This document shows positions 1-8,750 of a stretch of DNA of 64,000 nucleotides, one piece after another. The first letter of the stretch is position 1; every line of letters begins with the position of its first letter. The DNA comes from Cystobacter fuscus DSM 2262 (lineage in GTDB: Bacteria > Myxococcota > Myxococcia > Myxococcales > Myxococcaceae): NCBI RefSeq assembly GCF_000335475.2, contig NZ_ANAH02000011.1, forward strand, positions 62,001 through 126,000. The letters are read 5' to 3'. The translations under genes and the position numbers were made by a program. The notes beneath the pieces are model-generated. The model saw only the letters and a list, made by a program, of their open reading frames with translations, was not told the DNA's origin and did no database searches.

Positions 1-476
1 GCAATCGCGACGAGGTTCCCACCTGGCGCGGCGCGGGTCAGCCGGTGGTGGAGCACCAGTGCGGCAGCACCTCGCAGAGCTGGGCCCAGGCGTACCTCTA
101 TCTGTCGAAGGAGCTGGGCGGGGCGCCGGTGGGCTTCGGCTCGGACTTCAACGGCTTCGCGGGCCTGCCGAGCCCCCGCTTTGGTGCCGAGGCATGCCAC
201 GGCGGCAGCTCCGCCGCGCAGGTGGCTCGCACGAGCTACCCGCTGAGCATCGCCGTGGAGAACAGCGTCACGAAGCTGGAGCGCAGCGTGGTGGGCAACA
301 AGGTGTTCGACATCAACGAGGATGGCGTGGCCCACGCGGGCATGATGCCGGACTTCATCGCGGAGCTCCGCCGCCAGGGCCTGCGCGGCCAGGATCTGGA
401 GCCGCTGATGAACTCAGCCGAGGGCTACCTCCAGGTCTGGGAGCGCGCCGAGGCCATGGGCGCCACCGTGCCGTGA
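1..476 (+). CDS. Peptidase M19 (membrane dipeptidase)-like protein, 3' part only
   Basis: The gene enters from the left edge, so its start and N-terminal domain are not visible. The visible stretch of about 157 residues contains GFGSDFNGFAG followed about 70 residues later by HAGMMPDFIAELRRQG and a helical end (LMNSAEGYLQVWERAE). This order matches the C-terminal part of M19-type dipeptidases: a metal-site GSDFDG segment, then the G-x-PD-x-x-x-x-L helix and an N-x-x-R/V-x-x end. The family hydrolyses dipeptides or acts as amidohydrolases on a TIM-barrel scaffold with two zinc ions. The usual GNxLRV ending is replaced by NSAEGYLQV, so this may be a divergent amidohydrolase rather than a true dipeptidase. 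The zinc-binding N-terminal motifs lie outside the window. Confidence 0.55.
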   Translation, partial: NRDEVPTWRGAGQPVVEHQCGSTSQSWAQAYLYLSKELGGAPVGFGSDFNGFAGLPSPRFGAEACHGGSSAAQVARTSYPLSIAVENSVTKLERSVVGNKVFDINEDGVAHAGMMPDFIAELRRQGLRGQDLEPLMNSAEGYLQVWERAEAMGATVP

Positions 477-823
477 GCCCGCTCGCCGCCTGGGCGCCCG
501 CGAGCGACCGCACCCGGTGGGAGAGGGATGCCAGGGCCACCGCGCGGGGGTTGGAAGGGCATGCGCTGGGACAGCTCGGGCGACAGATCAGCGCGCCGTC
601 ATTGCCCTCATCGTCTCGGAAAGCATCATGGAGGCGATGCAACGACTGGGCGTGACGGATGCCAGGTTCGAGGAGGTTTGAATGTCACCTCCAGACGTCT
701 CATGACAGCGGAGCCGCCCTGTGTGGGAGCAATGGTATTCGGGATCCGGTTCCCGTCATGCATTGACCCCGCTCGTTCTCCGGGCGTCTACTCGCGCTCC
801 CTCGAACACTTGCGGGAGCCTCC
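477..823. other. Intergenic stretch with an imm11 relic
   Basis: There is no intact gene between the M19-type end and the PI-PLC-like gene. The only recognisable content is the imm11 3' relic at 595-681. The last 140 bases probably hold the promoter of the PI-PLC-like gene, but I see no convincing -35/-10 pair. Confidence 0.6.
595..681 (+). pseudogene. Relic of an imm11-type immunity gene (3' end only)
   Basis: About 28 codons read IALIVSESIMEAMQRLGVTD and then ARFEEV before a stop. They are nearly identical in DNA and protein to the last 28 codons of the intact Imm11-family gene at 14938-15495 (IALIVSESIKEAMQGLGVTG...). No upstream imm11 coding sequence precedes it, and the homology ends at about the stop codon. 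It is therefore a truncated copy, not a gene. It is one of several 3'-end relics in this window whose intact counterpart lies a few kilobases away. Confidence 0.8.
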
Positions 824-2161
824 ATGACCACGAACGCCCTCGACCTCACCCACACCTACCACGTCGCGCCCGCGCTTTGGGAGGAGCCGCGCTGCTATTG
901 GCAGGCGGTGGCCTCCGGCGTCGGCATCGCCCTCCAACCGCTGCCGACAAAGCGCTCGGAGGCACGCGCCTTCCAGTTCAAGCTGCACGCGCGGCCCGAC
1001 GGCTCGGTCACCCTTGCCACGTCCGAGGGCCCGGTGCGCCTCGACGGCCGCGCGCTGGTGGTCTGCGGACCGCATGAGAACAAGAGCGCGGCCACGCCGT
1101 TTTGGCTGCATGCGGTGGGCCCGTGCTTCGCGCTCGAGGTAGCCGACGGCAGCGGGCGACTCGTGGAATGCGAGAACGGCAACCTCGGCGCGGGCACCTC
1201 GATCCAGGTCTGGAAGACGGCGCTCGCCGCATCGATCCCGAGCGACTGGACTACCCTGCCCGCCGATCAGCAGCGCACGCTCTGGAAGTTCGACCGCTCG
1301 GACGGCTTCATCGCGTCGGCCTGGATGGCCCGGCTCGTGAACAAGGACACGCCGCTGAACGAGCTTGCGATGGTCGGCACGCACGACTCCACCACCTGGA
1401 AGTGGGACTCGGCCAACTATTCGCGCACGCAGGATCTCACGTTCCTGGAACAGCTGAAGATCGGTGTGCGCTACTTCGACCTGCGGCTGGGCGACGACTT
1501 CGAGAACTACCACGGCGGCAAGAACGGGTTCAGCTTCGACGACGTGCTGAAGGACGCCGGCCAGTTCCTCGGCGAGCACAGCGGCGAGGTCATCCTGCTC
1601 GCCATCAACCGCGACAGCAACGCGCCCAAGGACCCCGCGAAGGTCGCGCAGTTCGCGAGCGACATCGAGGATGTGGTCCTGCACCGCCCGAGCCGCGTGA
1701 AGCACCGAGTGCACTGGTTCGCTGAGAACCGCATCCCCACCGTGCGCGAGGCCTTCGGCCGCGTCGTGCTCGTGCGCCGCTACGCCGACCCGCGCCCCAC
1801 TGCCCCCGGCATCGCGCTGACGAACTGGCCCGACAGTTCCGGCACGACCTTCGACAACACAGTGGGCGGCGTGACGGTTCGCATCCAGGACGAGTACCAG
1901 CTGGTGCAGAACAGCAGCAAAAAGGACGCGATCCGCCGCCTGTGGGCCGACATGACCGCGGCGACGCCGCCCGCCGGCCGCTGGTCGATCAACTTTACGA
2001 GCGCGGCGAAGGCGCAGCAGCCGCGGAGCTATGCGAACGACATCAACCCGTGGCTGGGGGCGAACCTGAACTTCACGGAGTCGCTGCGGGGGATGTTCGT
2101 GACCGACTTTCCGTCGGCGGCCCTGGTGGATCGAGTGTTGAGGTTCAACGCGTTCTATTGA
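824..2161 (+). CDS. Phosphatidylinositol-specific phospholipase C-like protein with N-terminal lectin-like domain
   Basis: 445 residues. The C-terminal two thirds is a PI-PLC X-box fold: VGTHDSTTWK carries the first catalytic His, YFDLRLGDDF the arginine/aspartate strand and NYHGGKNG the second catalytic His, followed by the helix VLKDAGQFLGEHSGEVILL. This is the arrangement of bacterial PI-PLCs, which cleave phosphatidylinositol or its glycosylated forms to a cyclic inositol phosphate. Residues of about 45-140 (FQFKLHARPDGSVTL..., CFALEVADGSGRLVECENG) look like a ricin-type beta-trefoil. I see no signal peptide, so secretion, if it happens, would need another route. It stands alone on the plus strand, directly upstream of a TonB-receptor stump. 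Confidence 0.85.
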   Translation: MTTNALDLTHTYHVAPALWEEPRCYWQAVASGVGIALQPLPTKRSEARAFQFKLHARPDGSVTLATSEGPVRLDGRALVVCGPHENKSAATPFWLHAVGPCFALEVADGSGRLVECENGNLGAGTSIQVWKTALAASIPSDWTTLPADQQRTLWKFDRSDGFIASAWMARLVNKDTPLNELAMVGTHDSTTWKWDSANYSRTQDLTFLEQLKIGVRYFDLRLGDDFENYHGGKNGFSFDDVLKDAGQFLGEHSGEVILLAINRDSNAPKDPAKVAQFASDIEDVVLHRPSRVKHRVHWFAENRIPTVREAFGRVVLVRRYADPRPTAPGIALTNWPDSSGTTFDNTVGGVTVRIQDEYQLVQNSSKKDAIRRLWADMTAATPPAGRWSINFTSAAKAQQPRSYANDINPWLGANLNFTESLRGMFVTDFPSAALVDRVLRFNAFY

Positions 2162-2168
2162 GCGTCGA

Positions 2169-2483
2169 GGGGAGGTGGTGGTGACGGACGCCCAGGGGCA
2201 GTACCGCCTTCCCCAGCTGCCGCCGGGCGTGTACGTCCTGCGCTTCGACAAGGAAGCCTTCAGCCCCTACTTCCGCTCGGACATCCAGCTGCGGCTGGAC
2301 CGCACCCTGCGCGTCAACGTGGAACTGCTCCCCGAGAACGCCTCGCGGACCCTCTCGCTCGAGCTCGAGGGCGTGGCGCCGACCCTCGACGTGGGCTCGA
2401 CGGCCATGGGCAGCAACGTCGACCAGGACATCAACATCACCACCGGCGGCTACATGCCGGAGTACGGCCGCTCCACGGGCGGC
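2169..2483 (+). pseudogene. TonB-dependent receptor, 5' stump (carboxypeptidase-regulatory-like domain)
   Basis: Roughly 105 codons run GEVVVTDAQGQYRLPQLPPG...YVLRFDKEAF...LRVNVELLP and then reach NITTGGYMPEYGRSTGG. The first part is the beta-sandwich carboxypeptidase-regulatory-like domain found at the N-terminus of myxobacterial Oar-type receptors. The second is the conserved plug motif that normally sits about 100 residues further on. Homology stops at about 2483 and the frame continues into unrelated sequence antisense to the neighbouring M16 gene. The plug between the two parts is shortened and the whole barrel is missing. There is no signal peptide or convincing start (only GTG codons at about 2175), so this is an internal fragment left by deletion. 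Confidence 0.75.
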
Positions 2484-2556
2484 TTGAGATGGCGCGGTCC
2501 GGGTGGCAGCCGCGGGGTGGATATGGCGCGTCCTCCTTGGAAGTCCTGGTCCGGCC

Positions 2557-3867
2557 TCAGCCGGAGAAGGGCGAGAAGTTCACCACCACCTGGCGCTCGG
2601 GGAGGAAGGTGCGGCGCGCGAAGTCCCGCATGGCCCCACGCGGCAGGCGCTTGGGGAGGGACATCAGCAGCGCCGGGTCGAGGGGGCCCGCGCGGGGTTG
2701 GGCCACCTCTCGCGCCAGCTCGCTTCCCCGTTGCAGATCATCCTCCACCTGCTGGGCGTATGCCCGCTGCACGTGCCGGTCCATCAGCTTCTCCTCCGCG
2801 GCCGTTGGAGGCTCCCTGCCCAGTTGCTCGAAGGCGAGCTGCATCCGCTCCGGCAGCGTGTTGGCGTTGAGCGACTCGCTGAAGGCCAGTGCCATCAGGA
2901 AGGTGTTGCCCCGCAGGGACATGCACCGCACCTGCATGCCCAGCGTCAGCGGCTCCTCGACGTGCAGCGCGCGCGTCAGCCGCAGCTCCAGCAGGGCCGC
3001 CACACGAGCACAGGCCCCCTTGTCCTTCGGAGCCACATGGTAGCCATACGCGATGAGGCTGAAGCTGGCGCGGGTGCTCTGCTCGATGGGCAGCACGGGC
3101 GGTGTCACCGGCGTGAGGGGGGACTCTCCGGGCAGGGAAGGGGGCAGCCGCACCGCCCGCTCGAGCATCCCGAGGACCTCCTCGCGCTTCACGCCGCCCG
3201 TGATGACGATGCTGGTGTTGGCTGGCGTGTAGTACCGCGTGTAGAAGTCCGCCAGGTCCTTCCGGGAGATGCTGTCGAGCGTCTGCTGGGTGCCGAGGAT
3301 GGCGCCCGAGCCCGAGAAGAGTGAGTTCTCGAGGTGCTCGTGGAAGCCCGGGCCCTGGCCGAGGTCCTGACTCTCGGTGCGGATGATCTCCACCTCGCGC
3401 TGCATCTGCCGCGGGTCGAGCTTGGGGCTGGTGACGATGCGCACGAGCTGGTCCGCCAGCGGCAGGAAGGACTCCGCCGGGGCCTGAAGCACATAGGTGG
3501 TGGAGTGGGCAGTGGTGAAGCCGTTGAACTCACCGCCAGCGGTCTTCACCGCCTGCTGGAAGTCCTCGCCCCGCACGTCGTAGGTGCCATGGAAGATGAC
3601 GTGCTCGAGCAGGTGCGCCAGCCCTTCCTTTCCCTCGGGATCCTTTCGCGAGCCGGTGCGCACCACGTAGTGCAACGAGGCCCAGGCCGCCCGGGGCCGC
3701 GGCGCGAGCACCAGCTCGCTCCCATCGGCGAGCTTCTCCACCGTGGGACGCAACGGGGCCCCCACCGCCGCTTCGCGGCCACGGCCACGCGCCAGGGCCA
3801 CGGAGGAGACGAGCACCAGGGCCAGCAGGACACAGGCCATGGGGGTTCGCAGGGGATTCGTGCTCAC
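2557..3867 (-). CDS. M16 family zinc metallopeptidase (active subunit)
   Basis: 436 residues, with a signal peptide (hydrophobic residues of about 8-25, ending ALA). Residues 85-89 are HLLEH, the inverted zinc motif HxxEH of the insulinase/processing-peptidase family. The distal zinc ligand is probably in REVEIIRTE about 75 residues later. The length fits a single M16 subunit with two homologous halves. It starts with GTG, and this codon overlaps the stop of the upstream partner by 4 bp (GTGA), so the two genes are translationally coupled. The likely product is a periplasmic or surface peptidase acting with the inactive partner encoded just upstream, as in bacterial PqqF/YmxG-type pairs. Confidence 0.88.
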   Translation of the reverse strand: MSTNPLRTPMACVLLALVLVSSVALARGRGREAAVGAPLRPTVEKLADGSELVLAPRPRAAWASLHYVVRTGSRKDPEGKEGLAHLLEHVIFHGTYDVRGEDFQQAVKTAGGEFNGFTTAHSTTYVLQAPAESFLPLADQLVRIVTSPKLDPRQMQREVEIIRTESQDLGQGPGFHEHLENSLFSGSGAILGTQQTLDSISRKDLADFYTRYYTPANTSIVITGGVKREEVLGMLERAVRLPPSLPGESPLTPVTPPVLPIEQSTRASFSLIAYGYHVAPKDKGACARVAALLELRLTRALHVEEPLTLGMQVRCMSLRGNTFLMALAFSESLNANTLPERMQLAFEQLGREPPTAAEEKLMDRHVQRAYAQQVEDDLQRGSELAREVAQPRAGPLDPALLMSLPKRLPRGAMRDFARRTFLPERQVVVNFSPFSG

Positions 3868-5135
3868 TTCCGGCCCTCCATGTCCGTGACGAAGTGGAGC
3901 TGGATGGAGGACTCCTCGCGCAGCCAGGCGGAAGCCACCTCGCGCAGGGCCTCGGGGGTGAGGGATTGGATGTGCGTGGGCAGCTCGGGGCCGTACCAGG
4001 CCGGACGCTGACGGGCGGTCCGGAGCTCCTCGGCCACCCGGCGCGGGTCGCGGTCGGCCAGCCGCAGCCGGACGAGGGTGGACCGCTGGTGGCGTTCGAA
4101 GGTACCGGGCTCGAGCTGGCCCTGGAGCACCGCCTGTATCTCTTCACGCAGGAAGGGGCCCAGATCGATGCCCGAACCCTCCGCGGCCGGAAGGACGAGT
4201 GCGAGCGCATCGAGCCGGGGGGTGAGCAGGGGCGTGGAGGTGAAGCCGTAGCCCACCGCGGAGTTGCGGAGCTGCTGGAAGAGCCGTTCCTCCAGCAACG
4301 ACGCGAGGACGCGTGCCGCCGCCGCCTCGCGGGGCGTCTGGAGGTGGATGGGGTAGGCGAGGACCTGCACCTCGCGCGAGGCGAGCGCGCGGCGCTGGTA
4401 GGGCAGCTTGAGCTTGGGACGTGGGTGCTCGACGCCAACACCGCCACGGAAGCCGGACACGAGCTGGCGCAGTGCCTTCGCGTTGAAGCGCCCGGTGGCG
4501 ATGACGGTGGCGTTGCTCGGTGCCAGCATCCCGGAGACGTGCTCGCGCACCGCCTCCAGGGCGATGCCCTCGGCGTTGTAGAGGGAGCCGATGTTGGGGT
4601 CCTTGTAGCGGGAGTCCTCGATGAGGGTGCGCGCGAGCAGCAACTCCAACCACACCTCCGGGTCGAGCGGCTGCGAGTCGTGCCTGGCCCGCTCGAGCGT
4701 GGCTTCGAAGCGCCGGGGGTCGAGCTTGGGGGAGAGGACGGAGGTGAGCAGCGTGCGGGCGAGCGCGTCGAAGTCCTGGGGGGGAGCCGTGAGGGTGAAG
4801 CGGCTCTCGTGCAGCCCGGTGCGCAGCTCGAGGGTGGCGGCGGCGCCGTACAGGGCGGTCACCAGGGACTCGTAGCTGCCGCGCGAGTTGGCGTGCAGCA
4901 GCGCATGCTGGGAGACGCGCGTGAGCCCGTTCACGAGCTTGTCATCCACGGCGCCCACGTTGAAGACGATGGTGAGCGTGGAGCGATTCGCCTCGCGCGG
5001 GGCGAGCAGCAGCAGGGGGTGTTTGGGCGAGGGCTGGAAGCGCTCCACCTCGAAAGGCGCGGCGAGCACCGTGGGTGCCAGCAGCAGGAGCGCCACTGTG
5101 GCGCAGACGGGGAGCGCGAGACGTGTGAAGCGCAT
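3864..5135 (-). CDS. M16 family peptidase-like protein, non-catalytic partner
   Basis: 423 residues from the ATG at 5135, chosen because it begins MRFTRLALPVC and gives a clean signal peptide ending VLAAPF; in-frame codons further upstream would bury it. The sequence follows the M16 fold, including a good second half (RALASREVQVLAYPIHL..., EERLFQQLRNSAVGYGF). At the zinc-site position it has VSQHALLHANSRG instead of HxxEH, so it cannot bind zinc in the usual way. In two-subunit M16 proteases one chain is catalytic and the other holds substrate. The 4-bp overlap with the catalytic gene supports that role here. Confidence 0.85.
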   Translation of the reverse strand: MRFTRLALPVCATVALLLLAPTVLAAPFEVERFQPSPKHPLLLLAPREANRSTLTIVFNVGAVDDKLVNGLTRVSQHALLHANSRGSYESLVTALYGAAATLELRTGLHESRFTLTAPPQDFDALARTLLTSVLSPKLDPRRFEATLERARHDSQPLDPEVWLELLLARTLIEDSRYKDPNIGSLYNAEGIALEAVREHVSGMLAPSNATVIATGRFNAKALRQLVSGFRGGVGVEHPRPKLKLPYQRRALASREVQVLAYPIHLQTPREAAAARVLASLLEERLFQQLRNSAVGYGFTSTPLLTPRLDALALVLPAAEGSGIDLGPFLREEIQAVLQGQLEPGTFERHQRSTLVRLRLADRDPRRVAEELRTARQRPAWYGPELPTHIQSLTPEALREVASAWLREESSIQLHFVTDMEGRK

Positions 5136-5244
5136 GAAGCCGTGGGGCTGGAAATGGAAGGAAGGTCGAGGCAGGCTAGCCGTGAGTGGGGGATGACGTC
5201 CTGTGTGGCCCGTGGGCCGAGCTGCCCCCCCTGCACAGATTGCC

Positions 5245-7047
5245 ATGAGCACCGCGCCTTCGTCTTCCTGTCCCTCCTGCCATCATCCGCTTTCGCTCTA
5301 CGCGGGGCGATGTGCCCGCTGTGGTGTCCTCCTGGCGGAAGGAGACGAAGGGGGCTCCGGCTTGGAGCTGGATCTGGACGGGGGATGGAAGGACCCATCC
5401 GCCTCGCCACCTCCTCCTCCGCCTCCTCCCAGGCCCGAGGCGAGGAAGCCCACCCCCGCGGCTCCTGTCGCGAAGCCGGTGACGCCGGTCGAGGAGGACG
5501 AGGAGCCGGTGGTGCATCATCGGGTGACGCCCCGGGGACTGTTCGCCCTGGGCGTGCTGGGGCTGGTGGGGACGGGCGTCGTGCTGATCGCCCAGGCCGC
5601 GCTGCCGGAGCGCTTCCCCTCGTTGCTGGCGATGGCCGTGTGGGTGCCCGCGCTCACCGGGGCACCCTCGGACTTCTTTCCGGCCTCCGCGTGGGTGTTG
5701 GCACTGCTGCCCTGGGGCTCGTTGGCGCTGGCCTTGTCCATGGGGCACCAGCTGGCACGGCGTGCCCGCGTGCCGTTCGTGCAGGACGCGGTGCAGTGGG
5801 TGGCACTCGCGCTCTTGCCGGGAGTGCACCTGGTGGGCGGGCCGCTCGTGCTGGGCGAACTGGAGCTGACCGCCGAGTCCCAGCAGGCGTCAGGACTCCG
5901 TCTCCACTTGAAGGTGAAGACGGTGGTGGCCGTGGTGCTCCATGTGCTCGCGGTGGTGCTCGGGAGTCGAGCGGCGCGTGACTCCGGGGAGTTCCTCCTG
6001 CTGGCGGCGCTGGCGGTGCGGGCGCTGTCGGTGGCGGCCTTCGCCGTGGTGCTGTTCGGGATGGGACGGGCTCTCCTGGTGCTGATGCGCGCCAGTGAGG
6101 CGCTCGTGGCCTCGGGTGGAATGGGACGGGGAGGGGGCTCGGCGGCGCGCCTGCGCGGGGCGAGGAGACCGCTCGTCATGGCGGCGTGGGCGGGGGCGTT
6201 GGGGGCCACGGTGGTGGCGATCTCGGGCGTGTGGTTCTCGCGGAGGGAGGCGAGGACCTGCGAGCCAGGAACGGAGCTGAGCCACACGGAGGGCTTCGAG
6301 GAGCGGCGGGTGAGCGCGTGCGTGTTGCCGGATGGACGCAAGCAAGGGGCCGAGCACGTGCGAGCCGCGAACGGATGGCTGCTGGAGCGCGGCGAGTACC
6401 GGGAGGGAAAGCGGCACGGCATCTTCCGCGCGTGGAACGAGCAGGGCGTGCTGCTGGAGGAACTGTCCTACGCGGAGGGGCTGCCGGACGGGAAGTGGAA
6501 GCTGTACTGGCCGGACGGGCAGCGCGCGCTGGAGATGGGGTACGCGAAGGGCACGCTCGAGGGGGAGAACACCACGTACTACCCGAATGGAAACCCGAGG
6601 TACCGCAGGACGTACCAGAAGGGCGTGGTGCACGGCCGGCACGCGAGGTGGTTCGAGTCGGGGCTGGTGGAGGTGGAGGGCGCGTTCAACCAGGGGAGGC
6701 CCTCGGGGTGGTGGGTGAGGCGGAACGCGGAGGGGAGGGTGGTGAAGCAGTGGAGCGAGGGTGGACTGAGCACGGACGAAGCGACGGCGGGCGTGTCCGC
6801 CATTTTCATGGGAGATGCCACGCTGGCCCCGTCACGGGTGACGGCCCCGTCCGACGTGGCCGAATTGCGAGCAGGCCATACACAGGAGTGGTGGCGGAAG
6901 CGGCTCTCCCAGCTCAAGGACAAGGCGGGGAAGGACCCGAAGAGCGCGGCGCTTTATGCGCTCACCTTGCGGCGGGCCCGGGCCAACGGCTTCGTGATCC
7001 GCGAGAAGTCCGACGGCGTGGAACTCTCGCTGGAGCCCGTGCACTGA
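5245..7047 (+). CDS. Zinc-ribbon membrane protein with C-terminal YwqK-type repeats
   Basis: 600 residues from the ATG at 5245; an in-frame codon at 5203 adds only a non-conserved tail. It begins with a small zinc ribbon (CPSC...CARC within the first 30 residues), then a proline-rich linker. Four to six membrane segments follow between about residues 100 and 330. After that comes a soluble region of repeated units such as YREGKRHGIFRAWNEQGVL, YAEGLPDGKWKLYWPDGQ and YQKGVVHGRHARWFESG. These are the MORN-like repeats of the YwqK family, some of which are annotated as antitoxins. The combination suggests a membrane-anchored scaffold. No catalytic residues are evident and its partner is unknown. 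Codon use is typical of the host. Confidence 0.7.
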   Translation: MSTAPSSSCPSCHHPLSLYAGRCARCGVLLAEGDEGGSGLELDLDGGWKDPSASPPPPPPPPRPEARKPTPAAPVAKPVTPVEEDEEPVVHHRVTPRGLFALGVLGLVGTGVVLIAQAALPERFPSLLAMAVWVPALTGAPSDFFPASAWVLALLPWGSLALALSMGHQLARRARVPFVQDAVQWVALALLPGVHLVGGPLVLGELELTAESQQASGLRLHLKVKTVVAVVLHVLAVVLGSRAARDSGEFLLLAALAVRALSVAAFAVVLFGMGRALLVLMRASEALVASGGMGRGGGSAARLRGARRPLVMAAWAGALGATVVAISGVWFSRREARTCEPGTELSHTEGFEERRVSACVLPDGRKQGAEHVRAANGWLLERGEYREGKRHGIFRAWNEQGVLLEELSYAEGLPDGKWKLYWPDGQRALEMGYAKGTLEGENTTYYPNGNPRYRRTYQKGVVHGRHARWFESGLVEVEGAFNQGRPSGWWVRRNAEGRVVKQWSEGGLSTDEATAGVSAIFMGDATLAPSRVTAPSDVAELRAGHTQEWWRKRLSQLKDKAGKDPKSAALYALTLRRARANGFVIREKSDGVELSLEPVH

Positions 7048-7339
7048 CGAGGCGCCCCGTGGAACTCGGGTTTTCGCACCCCGGTCGAGCCTCGCGCTTC
7101 TCCCATGCGCTATGACCCTCCCGGGACCCTTGCTCCGATTCGTCAGTGAGCTGACGAAAAACGTCATCCGTCCGGAGTCCCAGACTCCAGGTGTCTTGAA
7201 ATCCCACGTGCTTGCCTGCGTGCCCGCCTCTGGCACGCCGTGTGCTTTGCGTTTCCGTGTGAGAGATACCATGGCGTCCCTGCTCGGGAACCCATTCGGT
7301 CTCCTCATTCATACATAGACTCACGAGGGAGATGTACAC

Positions 7340-7774
7340 ATGCGTCGATTGGGTTTCGTCGTGTTGACCTGTCTTGTCTCGGCTGCCTGCGGTCCCGCTC
7401 CAGAGAGTGACGCCCATGGGCCCGCCGACGCCGTCGCGCAGTCCCACGGCAAGCTGCAGTACGATGTCGTGATCAGCCCCAGCACCCTGGACTTCGGCCA
7501 GCAGACCGTGGGCACCACCAGCGCGCCCCTGTCCTTCACGGTGCAGAACAACGGCACGGAGTCCGTGCAGATCTCCTTCGCCGTGAACCCGCCCTTCGTT
7601 CCCCCCTCTGCCCAGGACCCGGTGGTGGCCCCCGGCGGTTCGCGGGAACTCCAGTTGGTCTTCAGGCCGTGGTCGGCGGGCGCGTTCTCCGGGCCCATCT
7701 ATATCATGCCCTTCGGCCCCAGCGGCTCGAGCTTCTTCAGAGGAACGGTCTCGGGAACTGGCATCGCGCCGTAG
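7340..7774 (+). CDS. Small lipoprotein with an ASH/HYDIN-like beta-sandwich domain
   Basis: 144 residues. The signal peptide ends in a lipobox (VSAACG, Cys near residue 17). The mature part matches the choice-of-anchor-D/ASH pattern: VISPSTLDFGQQTVGTTSAP, then LSFTVQNNGTE, VVAPGGSRELQLVFRP and GTVSGTGIAP. Such domains are common in myxobacterial surface proteins and usually mediate protein contacts. A purine-rich ribosome binding site (GAGGGAGATG) lies just upstream. It ends seven bases before the sitA-type relic at 7782. Confidence 0.8.
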   Translation: MRRLGFVVLTCLVSAACGPAPESDAHGPADAVAQSHGKLQYDVVISPSTLDFGQQTVGTTSAPLSFTVQNNGTESVQISFAVNPPFVPPSAQDPVVAPGGSRELQLVFRPWSAGAFSGPIYIMPFGPSGSSFFRGTVSGTGIAP

Positions 7775-7781
7775 TCGCTGG

Positions 7782-7870
7782 CAGAGGCGTATGGGGCCGC
7801 GGACGCCACGTGCGTGGTGCCGCTGTGCGACGAGGAGCACTGCGCCATCTGGCCACGGCCCCTGCTCAGC
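7782..7870 (+). pseudogene. Relic of a sitA6-type toxin gene (internal fragment)
   Basis: The frame reads AEAYGAADATCVVPLCDEEHCAIW, then an unrelated tail PRPLLS and a stop. Bases 7799-7853 match 9779-9833 of the intact sitA6 gene at all but one position, covering its cysteine-rich N-terminal motif. The signal peptide before this stretch and the toxin domain after it are missing. The near-identity means the copy is recent or was homogenised by recombination. With the sitI 3' relic at 9555-9587 it suggests a second sitAI locus that has been largely replaced. Confidence 0.8.
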
Positions 7871-8657
7871 TGATGGTATTGACGAGACCGCCCTCGGCAC
7901 GGAGCACGGCCCCGTTCGTCGCGGCGGACAGGGGGCTCGCCAGATAGGCCACCATGCTCGCGATCTCCTGCGGCTCGATCATCCGCTGCAGGAGTGAGGC
8001 CGGCCGGTGATTCTTGAAGAACTCGGCCTCGATCGTCTCCGGTGGGGCGCTGGGATTGGAGGACACGCTGCGCAGGAAGTCGACGATGCCCTCCGAGCGC
8101 GTGGGCCCCGGCAGCACCGAGTTGACCGTCACCCGCGTGCCCCTGGCCAGCTGGGCGAGACCCCGCGCGATGGACAGCTGCGCCGTCTTGGTCGTCGCGT
8201 AGTGGATCATGTCCGGGGGGATGGTGAGCGCGGACTCGCTGGAGATGAAGATGATCCGCCCCCAACCCCGCTCGAGCATGCCCGGGAAGTAGGCCCGCGC
8301 CAGCCGCACGCCGCTCATCACATTGACGTTGAAGAAGGACTGCCAGTCGTCATCGGAGATCTCGGCGAAGGCCTTGCTCTCATAAGCGCCGAGGTTGTTG
8401 ACGAGGATGTCGACGTCGCGCGCCGCGTCGCGCAGTGGGGGCAGGCCCTCGGCGGCCGTCACATCCACCACCACGCCGCGGATGTGCTTGCCGCCGGAAG
8501 CGCGGATGTCCTCCACCGCCTGGTCGAGCTTCGTGCGCGAGCGGCCGGTGATGAGGACCTCGGCTCCCTCCACCGCGAGCGTGCGCGCGATCTCCAGTCC
8601 GATGCCCGCCGTGCCGCCCGTGACCAGCGCCGTCTTCTTGTTGAGTTGCAAGTCCAT
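7866..8657 (-). CDS. Short-chain dehydrogenase/reductase (SDR)
   Basis: 263 residues with the full classical SDR signature: TGGTAGIG nucleotide-binding loop near residue 14, NNLGAY, the catalytic Ser in IFISSESAL and YATTK as the Tyr/Lys pair. TGRSRTKLD after the second strand suggests NADPH preference (Arg following the strand). The substrate cannot be read from the sequence. Its stop codon overlaps the stop of the sitA relic on the other strand. It lies between the two sit relics, which suggests it belongs to the replacing segment. Confidence 0.88.
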   Translation of the reverse strand: MDLQLNKKTALVTGGTAGIGLEIARTLAVEGAEVLITGRSRTKLDQAVEDIRASGGKHIRGVVVDVTAAEGLPPLRDAARDVDILVNNLGAYESKAFAEISDDDWQSFFNVNVMSGVRLARAYFPGMLERGWGRIIFISSESALTIPPDMIHYATTKTAQLSIARGLAQLARGTRVTVNSVLPGPTRSEGIVDFLRSVSSNPSAPPETIEAEFFKNHRPASLLQRMIEPQEIASMVAYLASPLSAATNGAVLRAEGGLVNTIS

Positions 8658-8750
8658 GGTCGCTCCAGATTCGTGTCGAGAAGTGTTTGGGTTGGAAAGT
8701 GTCTGGGTGGAACGGGGCGGGCCTACAGGCCGGGGGCGCCCTTGCCGACG

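Noticed and set aside
3894-5981. Open frame of 695 codons on the plus strand
   Set aside because: It is a shadow of the M16 gene on the other strand: high-GC third-position bias fits the minus frame, no start signal, and no family match.
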